Shown: one piece after another, positions 27,725 through 36,151 of the stretch | Layout of the letters: every line of letters begins with the position of its first letter | Position numbering within the stretch: the first letter of the stretch is position 1 | Source: an uncultured Rhodospirillales bacterium | GTDB taxonomy: Bacteria > Pseudomonadota > Alphaproteobacteria > RF32 > CAG-239 | DNA: 64,000 nucleotides | Assembly (NCBI GenBank): GCA_902763185.1 | Contig: CACWQT010000007.1 | Location: 1-64,000, forward strand | Direction: 5' to 3' | Translations under genes and position numbers: made by a program | The notes under the pieces: model-generated | What the model saw: only the letters and a program-made list of their open reading frames with translations | The model's database searches: none | Told to the model about the DNA's origin: nothing

Positions 27725-27791
27725 ATATAAAGGGAAAACAACACACCCTTTGTTTAGCTTAAAATAATTAGTGTTACAGATTATTTCTAAC

Positions 27792-27819
27792 GGGCAATGT
27801 TTCATTGCCTGTTTTTTTA
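27792..27819 (+). terminator. Terminator or attenuator before the Hsp20 operon
   Basis: GGCAATG/CATTGCC stem with a TTT loop, then TGTTTTTTT. It ends only 10 nt before the ribosome site of the small gene at 27838, so it lies either at the end of accA or in the leader of the next operon. Confidence 0.7.
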
Positions 27820-27837
27820 ATCATTTTGGAGGTAAAT

Positions 27838-27990
27838 ATGAAAAGTTCTCAATCTAAATTTTCTAATAAAAAAATTAATTCCGGTACAGAATCTTCTTCT
27901 AAGCCGACATCTTCTAAGGTGGGTGGATGTTGTTGCGGTTCAAAATTTTCTGAAGAAATTGATGAAACCGAAATTGAGGAAGAAAAATAG
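27838..27990 (+). CDS. Small Ser/Lys-rich protein with a Cys cluster
   Basis: 50 aa from ATG 27838, chosen because GGAGGT sits ideally upstream; an upstream in-frame start would overlap the hairpin. Composition: Ser/Lys-rich N-half, then GGCCCGSKF (three consecutive Cys) and an acidic Glu/Asp tail. The Cys cluster might bind a metal. It precedes Hsp20 by 16 bp and is likely co-transcribed. No family recognised. Confidence 0.6.
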   Translation: MKSSQSKFSNKKINSGTESSSKPTSSKVGGCCCGSKFSEEIDETEIEEEK

Positions 27991-28006
27991 TTTTAGGGAG
28001 TAAAAA

Positions 28007-28474
28007 ATGAAAAATCAGATAATGCAAACGAATCAGACATCTGATTTGACAACTTCGCGCCATGTACCAACGGATTTTCGGAGTTTAATGCACCATTTTT
28101 GGAATTTTCTTGATGCATCTAATGCTGAAACTTCCGGAATATCTCCCAAAATCCAAGTAACCGAAAATAAAGAAGCGGTTAATGTTATGGCGGAGATTCC
28201 CGGTATTGATGAAAAGGATATAGAGGTAAAGGTATCTTCTGACGGTTATCTTTGCCTTTGTGGCGAAAAAAAAAGCGAGATTGCAGATCAGGCTGATGAC
28301 AATTATTTTTCTGAAATTTCTTACGGTATGTTTCGGCGCACTATTCAATTGCCATGGGATTTGGATTATGATGCGACAACAGCCAAGTATAATAATGGCG
28401 TATTGACGATATCTATTCCTAAATCGCAAGTTGAAAAGCAGAAATTTAAGAAAATTGATATTGCTAAAGCTTAA
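28007..28474 (+). CDS. Hsp20/alpha-crystallin small heat-shock protein
   Basis: 155 aa. Alpha-crystallin domain from about residue 45 (ISPKIQVTENKEAVNVMAEIPGIDEKDIEVKV is in the family's A region) to NGVLTISIPK (about 133-142), the conserved C-terminal box. ATP-independent holdase that keeps unfolding proteins soluble. GGGAG site. Downstream of the Cys-cluster small gene; the hairpin before that gene may control both. A shared bidirectional terminator follows. Confidence 0.95.
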   Translation: MKNQIMQTNQTSDLTTSRHVPTDFRSLMHHFWNFLDASNAETSGISPKIQVTENKEAVNVMAEIPGIDEKDIEVKVSSDGYLCLCGEKKSEIADQADDNYFSEISYGMFRRTIQLPWDLDYDATTAKYNNGVLTISIPKSQVEKQKFKKIDIAKA

Positions 28475-28478
28475 TAGA

Positions 28479-28510
28479 AAAGCCGGTTGTTATTTACAGC
28501 CGGTTTTTAT
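28479..28510. terminator. Bidirectional terminator
   Basis: AAAGCCGG/CCGGTTTT-type stem between the converging Hsp20 and RquA-like genes. Confidence 0.75.
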
Positions 28511-29184
28511 TTTGCGGTTTTATTGGCAACTACTTTTTGATACACATCGCCAAATAAGGTTTGTTTTGACCAAGTGCAAAGTTCGGCATTGGGCGTCAGG
28601 TCGCGGATAGATTTTTTCCATAAATCTTCAGCAAACGGCTGATAGAGACGATTAATGGCGCGAATAATGTATTTTAATGGGTTATATGATGACGGCAGAT
28701 GATAGTCTATAAAAATAGCTTTTCCTTCAGGTTTTAGTGCGTTTATGATATTTTCCAAAAGTCGAGAGCGCGTTAAAGGCGGGAGTTCATGTAGCAGCAT
28801 AGGGCATATAATTGTATCATAAGTTTCTTTGATTATTTTAGAAGCATCTCCCTCGATCCATGTAATATGTTGTTCCAAATGCTTCTCGCGTTTGATTTCT
28901 AATAGTTGAGGGACAATGTCGACAATAGTGTAGGAACCGAGCGCATTTAAGGAATTATAAGTCTGATCTATTTGATTTCCCAAAGTGACACCAATTTGCA
29001 AAACTTTAGCGTGCGGAGAAAGCTCTTTCTTTATCTCCTCGGTTAAAAGATGATGATAGCCTAATGTTAAGATGTTTAGCAATATACTGTTATCTAAAAT
29101 GTTATAAAGTTTGGGGTTTAAGTATAGCCAAGAGTAAATGTCGGTCAGGTAGGCCGGAAGTTTTGTTTTAGACGTTTTTGCCAT
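28507..29184 (-). CDS. rquA: Probable rhodoquinone biosynthesis protein RquA
   Basis: 225 aa SAM-dependent enzyme of methyltransferase fold. Segments typical of RquA as I recall it: LPAYLTDIYSWLYLNPK at the N-terminus, MLLHELPPLTRSRLL, LKPEGKAIFIDYHLPSSYNPL, and LYQPFAEDLWKKSIRDL near the C-terminus. RquA converts ubiquinone into rhodoquinone, the low-potential quinone used for fumarate reduction without oxygen. The glycine motif I is atypical (LQIGVTLGN), also as in RquA. A generic class I methyltransferase is the alternative. Last of a minus-strand run behind rsmE and the response regulator. Confidence 0.72.
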   Translation of the reverse strand: MAKTSKTKLPAYLTDIYSWLYLNPKLYNILDNSILLNILTLGYHHLLTEEIKKELSPHAKVLQIGVTLGNQIDQTYNSLNALGSYTIVDIVPQLLEIKREKHLEQHITWIEGDASKIIKETYDTIICPMLLHELPPLTRSRLLENIINALKPEGKAIFIDYHLPSSYNPLKYIIRAINRLYQPFAEDLWKKSIRDLTPNAELCTWSKQTLFGDVYQKVVANKTAK

Positions 29185-29190
29185 GGGTTT

Positions 29191-29895
29191 TTATTCCTTA
29201 TTTAAGATGTTATTTGGTATGTAACCGCGTTTTGCCGCTTCAAGAACGGCTGATGTTCTGTTTTTAACGTTAAGAACTTTTAGGATAACGGTTATATGAA
29301 CTTTTACCGTACCCTCGGTTAAGTTTAGTTTATAAGCAATTTGTTTGTTAGATAATCCCTCAGCGATGCATTTAACAATGTCAATTTGGCGTTCAGTTAA
29401 GCCTTTTACCTTATTTTTTGATGATTTTTCCGATAATTTTTCCAGTGTTTTTAAGGGTTCGGTATATTCTTTTTGCGGTTCAGGTGTTTTAGTTTGGTTA
29501 GAATACATCAGTTCATGCGGAATATATACGCCGCCTGCCAAAACAAGGTTTATGGCACTCATAATCAAGTTGTTGGAGCTGGTTTTGGGGATATAACCCG
29601 AAACGCCAATGTCTAAGGTTTGTTGCAAAATTTCTTTATCAAATACGGCAGAAATGATGATAATAGGCGTTTCCGGCAGGGTTTGATGAATTTTATTAAT
29701 GGCGGTCAGCCAGTTAGCTCCCGGCATGGCTAAATCTGTTATAATCAGATCATATTGCGGGTTGCTTTCAAGCAGGTTAAAAATATCCGTATAGCTCTGA
29801 GCTGAGGTTATTTCTGCTTTTTCTATGTTTTCGCTTAAGATAAACTCTAAGCCTTTTAGGAATAATTCGTGGTCATCTGCTATCAGTATTTTCAT
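29191..29895 (-). CDS. NarL/FixJ-type response regulator (orphan)
   Basis: 234 aa from ATG 29895, which has GGAGATGA directly before it; an ATG five codons earlier overlaps rsmE. The receiver domain (1-120) has the acidic pair DD7-8, phospho-acceptor Asp54 in ITDLAMPG, and Lys near 108 (YIPKTSS). A charged linker is followed by a LuxR-type HTH (about 165-228: LTERQIDIVKCIAEGLSNKQIAYKLNLTEGTVKVH). No histidine kinase is in the window, so the input is unknown. Located 1 bp after rsmE and 6 bp before the rquA start, so it may sit in the same transcript. Confidence 0.93.
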   Translation of the reverse strand: MKILIADDHELFLKGLEFILSENIEKAEITSAQSYTDIFNLLESNPQYDLIITDLAMPGANWLTAINKIHQTLPETPIIIISAVFDKEILQQTLDIGVSGYIPKTSSNNLIMSAINLVLAGGVYIPHELMYSNQTKTPEPQKEYTEPLKTLEKLSEKSSKNKVKGLTERQIDIVKCIAEGLSNKQIAYKLNLTEGTVKVHITVILKVLNVKNRTSAVLEAAKRGYIPNNILNKE

Positions 29896-29896
29896 T

Positions 29897-30625
29897 TCAT
29901 CTCCAATCACCGGCGATTAATTGCCAACAGGATAAGGCGGCGGCAACAGCTGTTTCTGCGCGTAAAATGCGCGGGCCGAGCGTCGCTCCTTTGGCAAAAG
30001 GTAAAGTTCTTAATAGGGTTAATTCATGCTCGCTAAAACCACCTTCCGGTCCGATAAGAATAGCGGTTTTATGATTTTTTTCTTGTTGTAGCAGGTCAAA
30101 AAACGGTGCGCTTTCTAAAGTCTCATCCATAAAATAGAGTGTTCGAGAGCTATCCCAGCTTTTTAGCATATCGGTTAATTTTTGTGGCTGTTCAATAAGG
30201 GGTAAATCAGTGCGGCGGCATTGCTCAGCGGCTTCAATGGATTGAGCCATATATCGCTCGATTTTAATGCTGGTGCAGTTGGTGTATTGCGATATAACCG
30301 GGAGTATTGTCCGGCACCCTAATTCAGTTGCTTTTTCAATCACAAAGTCGGTTTTATCTTTCTTTAAAGGGCAGAAAAGGAGCCATATATCAGGACAGGC
30401 ATAAAAAGGTTTGGTTTGCTCTTTAACTTGGATAAGAGTTTGTTTTTTTGTTTGCTCAACAACATCACAAAGAAATTCACCGTTTTGATTATCAAAGCAA
30501 TAGAGTTTATCGTTTGGAGTATATTTGACGACATTTTTTAAATAATGTGATTGTTCGTCGGTTAACGGCAAAGTTTTTTTGGGCGTTAAAGGTTCTGCTA
30601 TGTATAAACGAAAACTTTTGGACAT
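29897..30625 (-). CDS. rsmE: 16S rRNA (uracil1498-N3)-methyltransferase
   Basis: 242 aa. A PUA-like N-terminal domain (about 1-75) precedes a SPOUT knot domain with AILIGPEGGFSEHEL (about 188-202) and LGPRILRAETAVAAAL (about 216-231), the hallmark motifs of RsmE. Methylates U1498 of 16S rRNA at N3 using SAM. First gene of the rsmE-regulator-rquA run; divergent from cmk. Confidence 0.95.
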   Translation of the reverse strand: MSKSFRLYIAEPLTPKKTLPLTDEQSHYLKNVVKYTPNDKLYCFDNQNGEFLCDVVEQTKKQTLIQVKEQTKPFYACPDIWLLFCPLKKDKTDFVIEKATELGCRTILPVISQYTNCTSIKIERYMAQSIEAAEQCRRTDLPLIEQPQKLTDMLKSWDSSRTLYFMDETLESAPFFDLLQQEKNHKTAILIGPEGGFSEHELTLLRTLPFAKGATLGPRILRAETAVAAALSCWQLIAGDWR

Positions 30626-30720
30626 CAGCTTATTCTTTGTATAAAGTTATTTTGTGCTATGATATTAACAAAGATGTGTTAAAGAATAGATAAGATTTAT
30701 TGTTTGCAAGAGAGGTTTTA

Positions 30721-31380
30721 ATGATTATTACAATTGACGGACCGGCGGCGGCAGGTAAAGGCACTTTATCGGCAAAATTGGCAGAAAAATACGGTTTGGC
30801 ATATTTTGATACAGGGATGGTGTATCGTGCAGTCGGATTGCAGATGTTAAAAGATAATATTGATTTGGCAAATGTTGTTGAGGCAGAAAAAAGAGCAGAG
30901 AATCTCACTTTTCCAAAAATGATGGAATTATCTCACGATAAAGATTTTCGCTCAAGTGCAGGGGGAAATGCAGCATCAATTGTTTCCAGTTATACAGGTG
31001 TTCGGTCAAGATTGCTTAAAATGCAACAGGACTTTGCTAAGAATCCGGTTTTTGCTGATGGGCTTCCTGCCAACGGTGCTATCTATGACGGGCGTGATAC
31101 CGGAACGGTGATTTGCCCTCATGCGGATGTTAAGTTTTTCATAACGGCATCGTCTGAAGTTCGGGCAAAAAGACGCTATGATGAATTTATTGCCAAAGGG
31201 ATGACGGCAGATTATGCACAGGTTTTGGCAGATGTTAAAGCGCGTGATGAACGTGATGCGAATCGAAAGGATGCCCCGATGAAACCGGCTGATGATGCCT
31301 TTATTTTAGATACGTCAGAGATGGGGATTAAAGATGTTTTTGACAAAGCGGTAGAAATTATCGAATCCAAAATTAAATAA
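30721..31380 (+). CDS. cmk: Cytidylate kinase
   Basis: 219 aa from ATG 30721 (GAGAGG upstream; an earlier in-frame ATG at 30700 lacks a better site). P-loop DGPAAAGKGTL at about residues 6-16, FDTGMVYRAVG, YDGRDTGTVICPHA, and the RRYDEF lid are all typical. Phosphorylates CMP and dCMP. Not followed by rpsA as it is in many proteobacteria, but by a transporter binding protein after 13 bp. Confidence 0.95.
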   Translation: MIITIDGPAAAGKGTLSAKLAEKYGLAYFDTGMVYRAVGLQMLKDNIDLANVVEAEKRAENLTFPKMMELSHDKDFRSSAGGNAASIVSSYTGVRSRLLKMQQDFAKNPVFADGLPANGAIYDGRDTGTVICPHADVKFFITASSEVRAKRRYDEFIAKGMTADYAQVLADVKARDERDANRKDAPMKPADDAFILDTSEMGIKDVFDKAVEIIESKIK

Positions 31381-31393
31381 ACCGGAGGGTAAT

Positions 31394-32491
31394 ATGAGAA
31401 AGTGGCTTTTGAGTTTATGTATGGTGTTGGCGCTTGTGGCGTGTAAAGATGAAAAAAAGGAAACAGCACAAACAGATGCCAGACCTGTGGTAAAGATTGG
31501 TGTAAATTTACCAATGACGGGTGATATGGCTATGGCCGGAAAAGTTCAAAAAGCCTCTCTAGAATTAGCTTTGCGTGATGTTGAAAAGCAAAATACCAAA
31601 TATAAATATGAATTGATTGTGGAAGATAATGTTTTTCAACCTAAAAAAACGGTATCCAATTTATATAAGTTCAAAAGTGTAGATAAGGTTCAAGCCGTTA
31701 TGAGCTTATGGGGAACAGATGGAACGGTAACCTCTGATTGGGCAGAAAAGAATAAAATACTTCACATGAGTTGTTCGGAATCCGATGTGGTCGGTAAAGG
31801 ATATTACAATTTTAATCATGCACCGAAGCTTGAAACATATCGTTATCGTATGATGAAGTATTTTAAGGATCACAATTACAAAAAAATAGCGTTTCTTTAT
31901 GAAAACGCCCTTGAAGTTGTAGAGTATCTTGATAAATTTATTCCAATGCTTAAAGAAAACGGCTTTGATATTGTTTATCAAGAAGCGGTTGACCGTGGCG
32001 TAATAGATGTCAGAACTTCTATTTATAAGATTAAACAAGCTCAACCGGATGTTTTATATGCTCATGTTTTAGCACCCACTTTGCAGGCTTTTGCAAAGCA
32101 AAGCCATGAGCTTGGATTAAATGTTCCGTTAGTTAATATGAATATTTTTGGATTTTATCCTGAAACATTTGAAGGGGCTTCTTATTTTACGGCAAGTATC
32201 GGAAAAAGCACTTTTCCCGAGCGCTTTAAGAGAGAAACGGGATTAAATATGTTGCCATGCACGGTTAATTTATTTGACGGATTTAAGATGATTGTTGATG
32301 GCTTTGAAAAAGCTCCTGTTAAAGATGGCAACACATTACCGACAACAGAAGATGTTGTTGAAACAATGCTTCATAATAAAGATTTTGATACGGCTTTATC
32401 TTCAATCAATATAGACGAAGATGGAAATATTGATAGTTCTGTTATTGTGAAAACTATTGTTAATGGCGAAACAGTTGTTGCTGAAGAATAA
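31394..32491 (+). CDS. Leu/Ile/Val-binding-type ABC substrate-binding lipoprotein
   Basis: 365 aa. Lipobox LVAC with Cys17, so anchored in the periplasm rather than soluble. Peripla_BP_6 fold: VKIGVNLPMTGDMAMAGKVQKASLELAL at about residues 35-62 and the two-lobed pattern after it. Probably binds an amino acid or a similar small molecule. No permease (LivH/M) or ATPase (LivG/F) gene is nearby. GGAGG site 6-7 nt before the ATG; likely co-transcribed with cmk and the flavodiiron gene. Confidence 0.88.
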   Translation: MRKWLLSLCMVLALVACKDEKKETAQTDARPVVKIGVNLPMTGDMAMAGKVQKASLELALRDVEKQNTKYKYELIVEDNVFQPKKTVSNLYKFKSVDKVQAVMSLWGTDGTVTSDWAEKNKILHMSCSESDVVGKGYYNFNHAPKLETYRYRMMKYFKDHNYKKIAFLYENALEVVEYLDKFIPMLKENGFDIVYQEAVDRGVIDVRTSIYKIKQAQPDVLYAHVLAPTLQAFAKQSHELGLNVPLVNMNIFGFYPETFEGASYFTASIGKSTFPERFKRETGLNMLPCTVNLFDGFKMIVDGFEKAPVKDGNTLPTTEDVVETMLHNKDFDTALSSINIDEDGNIDSSVIVKTIVNGETVVAEE

Positions 32492-32508
32492 AATTGAAAG
32501 GAGACAAA

Positions 32509-33675
32509 ATGAAAAATAATCAATTAACGGAAAATATTTATTATATCGGTGTAGATGATAAGACAATAGATTTGTTTGAGGGGCAATATGTTGTGCCAAA
32601 TGGCATCTCGTATAATTCCTATGTGATTAAAGACGAAAAAATTGCGGTAATGGATACGGTTGATAAGCGCGCAACTGACGAGTGGTTTAAGAATCTTAAT
32701 GAAGTTTTGGGAAATAGTGAGCCGGATTATTTGGTTATTCTTCATATGGAGCCGGATCACGCCGCAAATGTTAAAGCGTTTTTGGATAAGTATAAGAACG
32801 CCAAAGTGGTGGTTAACCCCAAAACCGTCGGGATGATTGGACAGTTTTTTGAAGGTTTGGATTTAGAGGGCAGAAAGGTTGTTGTTGCAGAAGGAGATGA
32901 GCTTTCTTTAGGCAGTCATACGCTTAAATTTATTATGGCGCCGATGGTGCATTGGCCTGAAGTGATGATGGCTTATGAAATAAAAGAGAAAATCTTGTTT
33001 TCGGCGGACGGATTTGGCAAATTCGGGGCTTTAGATACGGACGAGGATTGGGCTTGTGAGGCGCGGCGCTATTATTTCAATATTGTCGGTAAATACGGAG
33101 CGCCGGTGCAAGCACTTCTTAAAAAAGCGGCAACTTTGGATATTCAAAAAATCTTCCCGTTACATGGTCCGATGTTGACCGAAAATCTCGGTTATTATAT
33201 CGGCAAATATGATACTTGGAGCAAATATGAGCCTGAAGATAAGGGAATTTTTATTGCTTATGCGTCGGTTTACGGGCATACTAAAGCAGCGGCTGAAAAA
33301 CTTAAGGAAATTTTAGAGCAAAAGGGTGCGCCCAAAGTAGCGATTACCGATTTGGCACGCGATGATATGGCTGAAGCGGTGGAAGATGCGTTTCGCTATG
33401 ATAGACTGGTTTTAGCCACAGTGACATACGATGGTGGTATTTTTCCGTGCATGGAAACGTTTATCAATCACTTGGTGGCCAAAGCCTATCAGAATCGTAA
33501 AGTAGGGTTTATTGAAAACGGTTCTTGGGCACCGATAGCGGCAAAGAAGATGAAAGCCATGCTTGAGGGACAGAAGAATCTGACATTTATGGAAAATACA
33601 GTCACGATTAAATCTGCGATGAAAGAGGCTGATATGGCGCAGATAAACGCTTTGGCTGATGAGCTTTTAGCCTAA
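32509..33675 (+). CDS. Flavodiiron protein (oxygen/NO reductase, class A)
   Basis: 388 aa from ATG 32509 with GGAGACA upstream. N-terminal metallo-beta-lactamase-like diiron domain (1-250): HMEPDHAAN (about residues 80-88) supplies the HxExDH ligands, with later His (APMVHWPEV), Asp (SADGFG) and His (LHGPM). C-terminal flavodoxin domain begins at about 252 (IFIAYASVYGHTKAAA). Class A layout with no rubredoxin fusion. Reduces O2 to water, and/or NO to N2O, in anaerobes and microaerophiles, taking electrons from a rubredoxin-type donor not seen here. Terminator follows. Confidence 0.94.
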   Translation: MKNNQLTENIYYIGVDDKTIDLFEGQYVVPNGISYNSYVIKDEKIAVMDTVDKRATDEWFKNLNEVLGNSEPDYLVILHMEPDHAANVKAFLDKYKNAKVVVNPKTVGMIGQFFEGLDLEGRKVVVAEGDELSLGSHTLKFIMAPMVHWPEVMMAYEIKEKILFSADGFGKFGALDTDEDWACEARRYYFNIVGKYGAPVQALLKKAATLDIQKIFPLHGPMLTENLGYYIGKYDTWSKYEPEDKGIFIAYASVYGHTKAAAEKLKEILEQKGAPKVAITDLARDDMAEAVEDAFRYDRLVLATVTYDGGIFPCMETFINHLVAKAYQNRKVGFIENGSWAPIAAKKMKAMLEGQKNLTFMENTVTIKSAMKEADMAQINALADELLA

Positions 33676-33696
33676 GTATTTGCTTTTTTTGTTTGG

Positions 33697-33722
33697 AGCC
33701 GCTCCGTTGGGGCGGTTTTTTG
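33697..33722 (+). terminator. Terminator of the flavodiiron gene
   Basis: CCGCTCC/GGGGCGG stem with a GTT loop and a T-run. Confidence 0.8.
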
Positions 33723-33793
33723 TTGCAAAAATAAAAAAGTCGGGTATTTAAAGGAGCAAGAAAAAATTATTACAAATATATCTCTGTTTTATT

Positions 33794-34408
33794 ATGAGGA
33801 AGAAAGACTTTTACATTTTTCGCCATGGACAAACAGATTTAAATGTCCGAGGCGTGTGGCAAGGTGCCAAGATTGATGCACTACTTAACGCAAAAGGCAA
33901 GGAACAGGCAAAAGAGTTAGCTAAAAAAGTTGATTTATTGCAATTGACAAATCTTTATACTTCACCATTGCTCAGAGCGGTGCAAACAGCAAATATTTTG
34001 GCGACAGAATCGTGTAGCTGGAAAATTTATCCCATAACCATTATGCAGGATTTGCGTGAGTGCAATTTTGGAATGTGCGAGGGATGGACCATGGAAAAAG
34101 CAGAAGAAAGATATGGACAGGATTTTGTTAATGACATTCTTTTTCCAACTCAAGAAACATGGGGCTTTCGTTTTTGGCAAGGTGAGAGCAAAGAAGAAGT
34201 GTTTAAGCGAGTTAAAGGGGAGCTAATTCGAATTTTTTGTTCGCTTACATGGGAATGTGATGACCGAATTGGTATTGTTACGCATGCCGGAGTTATCAGT
34301 GCGCTTCAATGCGGCTTTGGGCTTAAAGATGTGAACTATGATAATTGTAGTATATTGCATTTGTCATATGAGGCAGAAAGCCAAGAATGGTGTCAGATTT
34401 TTGATTAA
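33794..34408 (+). CDS. Histidine phosphatase family protein (phosphoglycerate mutase-like)
   Basis: 204 aa. Catalytic RHGQTD at about residues 10-15 (phospho-His in RHG), the second Arg in YTSPLLRAVQTA (about 56-67), acidic DLRECNFG, and the second catalytic His in THAGVI (about 162-167). Resembles CobC/GpmB-type phosphatases; the substrate cannot be named. No clear Shine-Dalgarno at the ATG (TTTTATT precedes it). Terminators on both sides make it a single-gene unit. Confidence 0.9.
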   Translation: MRKKDFYIFRHGQTDLNVRGVWQGAKIDALLNAKGKEQAKELAKKVDLLQLTNLYTSPLLRAVQTANILATESCSWKIYPITIMQDLRECNFGMCEGWTMEKAEERYGQDFVNDILFPTQETWGFRFWQGESKEEVFKRVKGELIRIFCSLTWECDDRIGIVTHAGVISALQCGFGLKDVNYDNCSILHLSYEAESQEWCQIFD

Positions 34409-34412
34409 TAAG

Positions 34413-34448
34413 AGGAGCTGTCTGCTTTGTGTAGACGGCTCTTTTTTA
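34413..34448 (+). terminator. Terminator of the histidine phosphatase gene
   Basis: GAGCTGTCT/AGACGGCTC stem followed by TTTTTT. Confidence 0.8.
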
Positions 34449-34528
34449 ATCTCTTTTGCTATAACCTCTGTAAAAACTGTTGCGAATAGCTATTTATAAT
34501 GTGGTTTTAATTATAAAGGAGAATAGTT

Positions 34529-34981
34529 ATGGCTCAGTTAGAAAATAAGAAGTTGAATTTGTTTTTAGCAGATTTGGCCGTGTTGAATATTAAAGTGCAT
34601 ACGATTCATTGGAATGTAATTGGTGCGACTTTTAAGGATGTGCATGAGTTAACCGATGATTTCTATCATATATTGCAAAATCAATATGATGAATTTGCCG
34701 AGTTGATGAAAGCTCATCGAATCTTTCCGATGGGGGCTATGGCAGAGTATGTGGATGCGACAAATATAGCTGAAATTGAAGGGCGTGATTATCCGGTTTA
34801 TGAAGCGCTGGAAATCTTGGAGACGGATTTGGTTAAGCTGATTGCAACCGCAAAAGATGTGCGTGAGGAAATGCTTAAAACAGATACGTTTCAATTCAGT
34901 AATATTTTGGAAGATTATGTGGTTATTTATGAGAAGTATCTATGGTTTGTGCGCGCGATGCGAAACGAAAATAATGCCTAA
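34529..34981 (+). CDS. dps: Dps-family mini-ferritin
   Basis: 150 aa. The ferroxidase region HTIHWNVIG...VHELTDDFY (about residues 23-46) and the helical bundle match Dps. It oxidises Fe(II) with peroxide and stores iron, guarding DNA. The short N-terminus (MAQLENKK) has few of the Lys residues used for DNA binding in E. coli Dps, so DNA binding is uncertain. AAAGGAG site. Single gene with its own terminator. Confidence 0.93.
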   Translation: MAQLENKKLNLFLADLAVLNIKVHTIHWNVIGATFKDVHELTDDFYHILQNQYDEFAELMKAHRIFPMGAMAEYVDATNIAEIEGRDYPVYEALEILETDLVKLIATAKDVREEMLKTDTFQFSNILEDYVVIYEKYLWFVRAMRNENNA

Positions 34982-34990
34982 AAGAAATAA

Positions 34991-35015
34991 GGTCGCTGTT
35001 CTGGCGACCTTTTTT
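34991..35015 (+). terminator. Terminator of dps
   Basis: Perfect GGTCGC/GCGACC stem and a run of six T. Confidence 0.85.
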
Positions 35016-35031
35016 GGTGGGATAAAAAGTA

Positions 35032-35355
35032 CTAGTTTGCTTGTTCAACTTCTATAACATAACCGCCGAGCTCTGTATCTGCAGCTGCTGATGTCGGGTT
35101 TGGTTGGGCAGTATTTGAAGATTGTTTTTTGCCGCGGTGATATATTTTGTGTTGCACAATATGCGGTGTTATTTGATAAGGTTGATTTGCAAAAGATTGT
35201 TGACGGCAGTTTCCGACCATTATTCCTGCAATAAATGCTAATAGGATGACAACCATTGCCATAAAAATCTTTTTACAATGACAACATTCACAGCAACAAG
35301 ATTGTGGTTCTTCGCGATTTTCGGTCATTTTGTTTCCTTTCTTAAAAATTAACAT
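35032..35355 (-). CDS. Small membrane protein with a Cys-rich cytoplasmic head
   Basis: 107 aa. A CCCECCHC cluster (about residues 20-27) precedes one membrane helix (about 30-47), then a Gln/Asn/Ser-rich tail presumably in the periplasm. Such a cluster could bind metal or be lipid-modified, but no family is recognised. Two starts are possible: ATG 35355 (AGGAG, ideal spacing) and ATG 35328 (AAGGAAAC). No promoter or partner is evident. Confidence 0.6.
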   Translation of the reverse strand: MLIFKKGNKMTENREEPQSCCCECCHCKKIFMAMVVILLAFIAGIMVGNCRQQSFANQPYQITPHIVQHKIYHRGKKQSSNTAQPNPTSAAADTELGGYVIEVEQAN

Positions 35356-35473
35356 TGGTTTTCTCCTGTGGTTAAGAGGTTTTTTGATATAATCACTTTT
35401 GTAGCGTTTTACAGGTGTAAATTTTGTTTGAAAAAATAAATAAAATAGGCCATCTTGTATCCAGAGGTATTTA

Positions 35474-36151
35474 ATGGCGCGGTTTTTAGATTTTATATTT
35501 GGGATACTTAAATGGCCGGTGGCGTTACTGATGTTAGTGTCGTTGCCGTCTTTAATAGAGATTTTGGGGCATTTCCAGTTTAATAATCCGCGATTTTTTG
35601 CTTTTTTAATGGGTGCTGTTGCTTATATTGTGCTTAAAGTTATGGCAGCGGCGCGCACGAATATGTCAATGTTGATTTTAGCCCACGAGTTAACACATAT
35701 CTTTTTTGCGCTCTTAACATTTCATAAAGTGGTGCATATTCATCTTAACATGGACGAATCCGGCGGGGCAATGGGCTTTAAGGGCAAGGGAAATTGGTTG
35801 ATTGTTGTCGGACCATATTTTTTTCCGCTATTTTTATTTTTCTTGATGTTAGGGATTACATATTGGCACAAAAGTCTTGATGGTAATTTGTGGGTTAACG
35901 GCTTTTTAGGGTATTTCTTTATGTATCATTTGGAATCTATGGCTATTCAGATACATAGTGAACAGCCGGATTTTAAGGAAGTCGGTTTTCCGTTCTGTTG
36001 GATGTTTTTGCCAGGAGCAAATATTTTTATTTGTTCGGTTATTTTGGCATTTAATACCGGCGGTTGGGCATATGTGCAGCGATACCTTTTGGTATTTTGC
36101 AAGCTTAATTTACATTATATTGAACAGGTCTTGGGGTATTTTACCAGCTAA
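35474..36151 (+). CDS. Multi-spanning membrane protein with HELTH motif (M50-like metalloprotease candidate)
   Basis: 225 aa with about five hydrophobic segments. AHELTHIFFALL (about residues 71-82) is an HExxH zinc site inside a hydrophobic stretch, as in intramembrane site-2-type proteases. A GPYFFPLFLFF motif (about 113-123) resembles the PYFFP element of the M50B-like group. I cannot find the NPDG-type motif of RseP, so it is closer to the small M50B-like proteins of unknown target. No PDZ domain. Ends overlap ldcA (opposite strand) by 11 bp. Confidence 0.7.
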   Translation: MARFLDFIFGILKWPVALLMLVSLPSLIEILGHFQFNNPRFFAFLMGAVAYIVLKVMAAARTNMSMLILAHELTHIFFALLTFHKVVHIHLNMDESGGAMGFKGKGNWLIVVGPYFFPLFLFFLMLGITYWHKSLDGNLWVNGFLGYFFMYHLESMAIQIHSEQPDFKEVGFPFCWMFLPGANIFICSVILAFNTGGWAYVQRYLLVFCKLNLHYIEQVLGYFTS

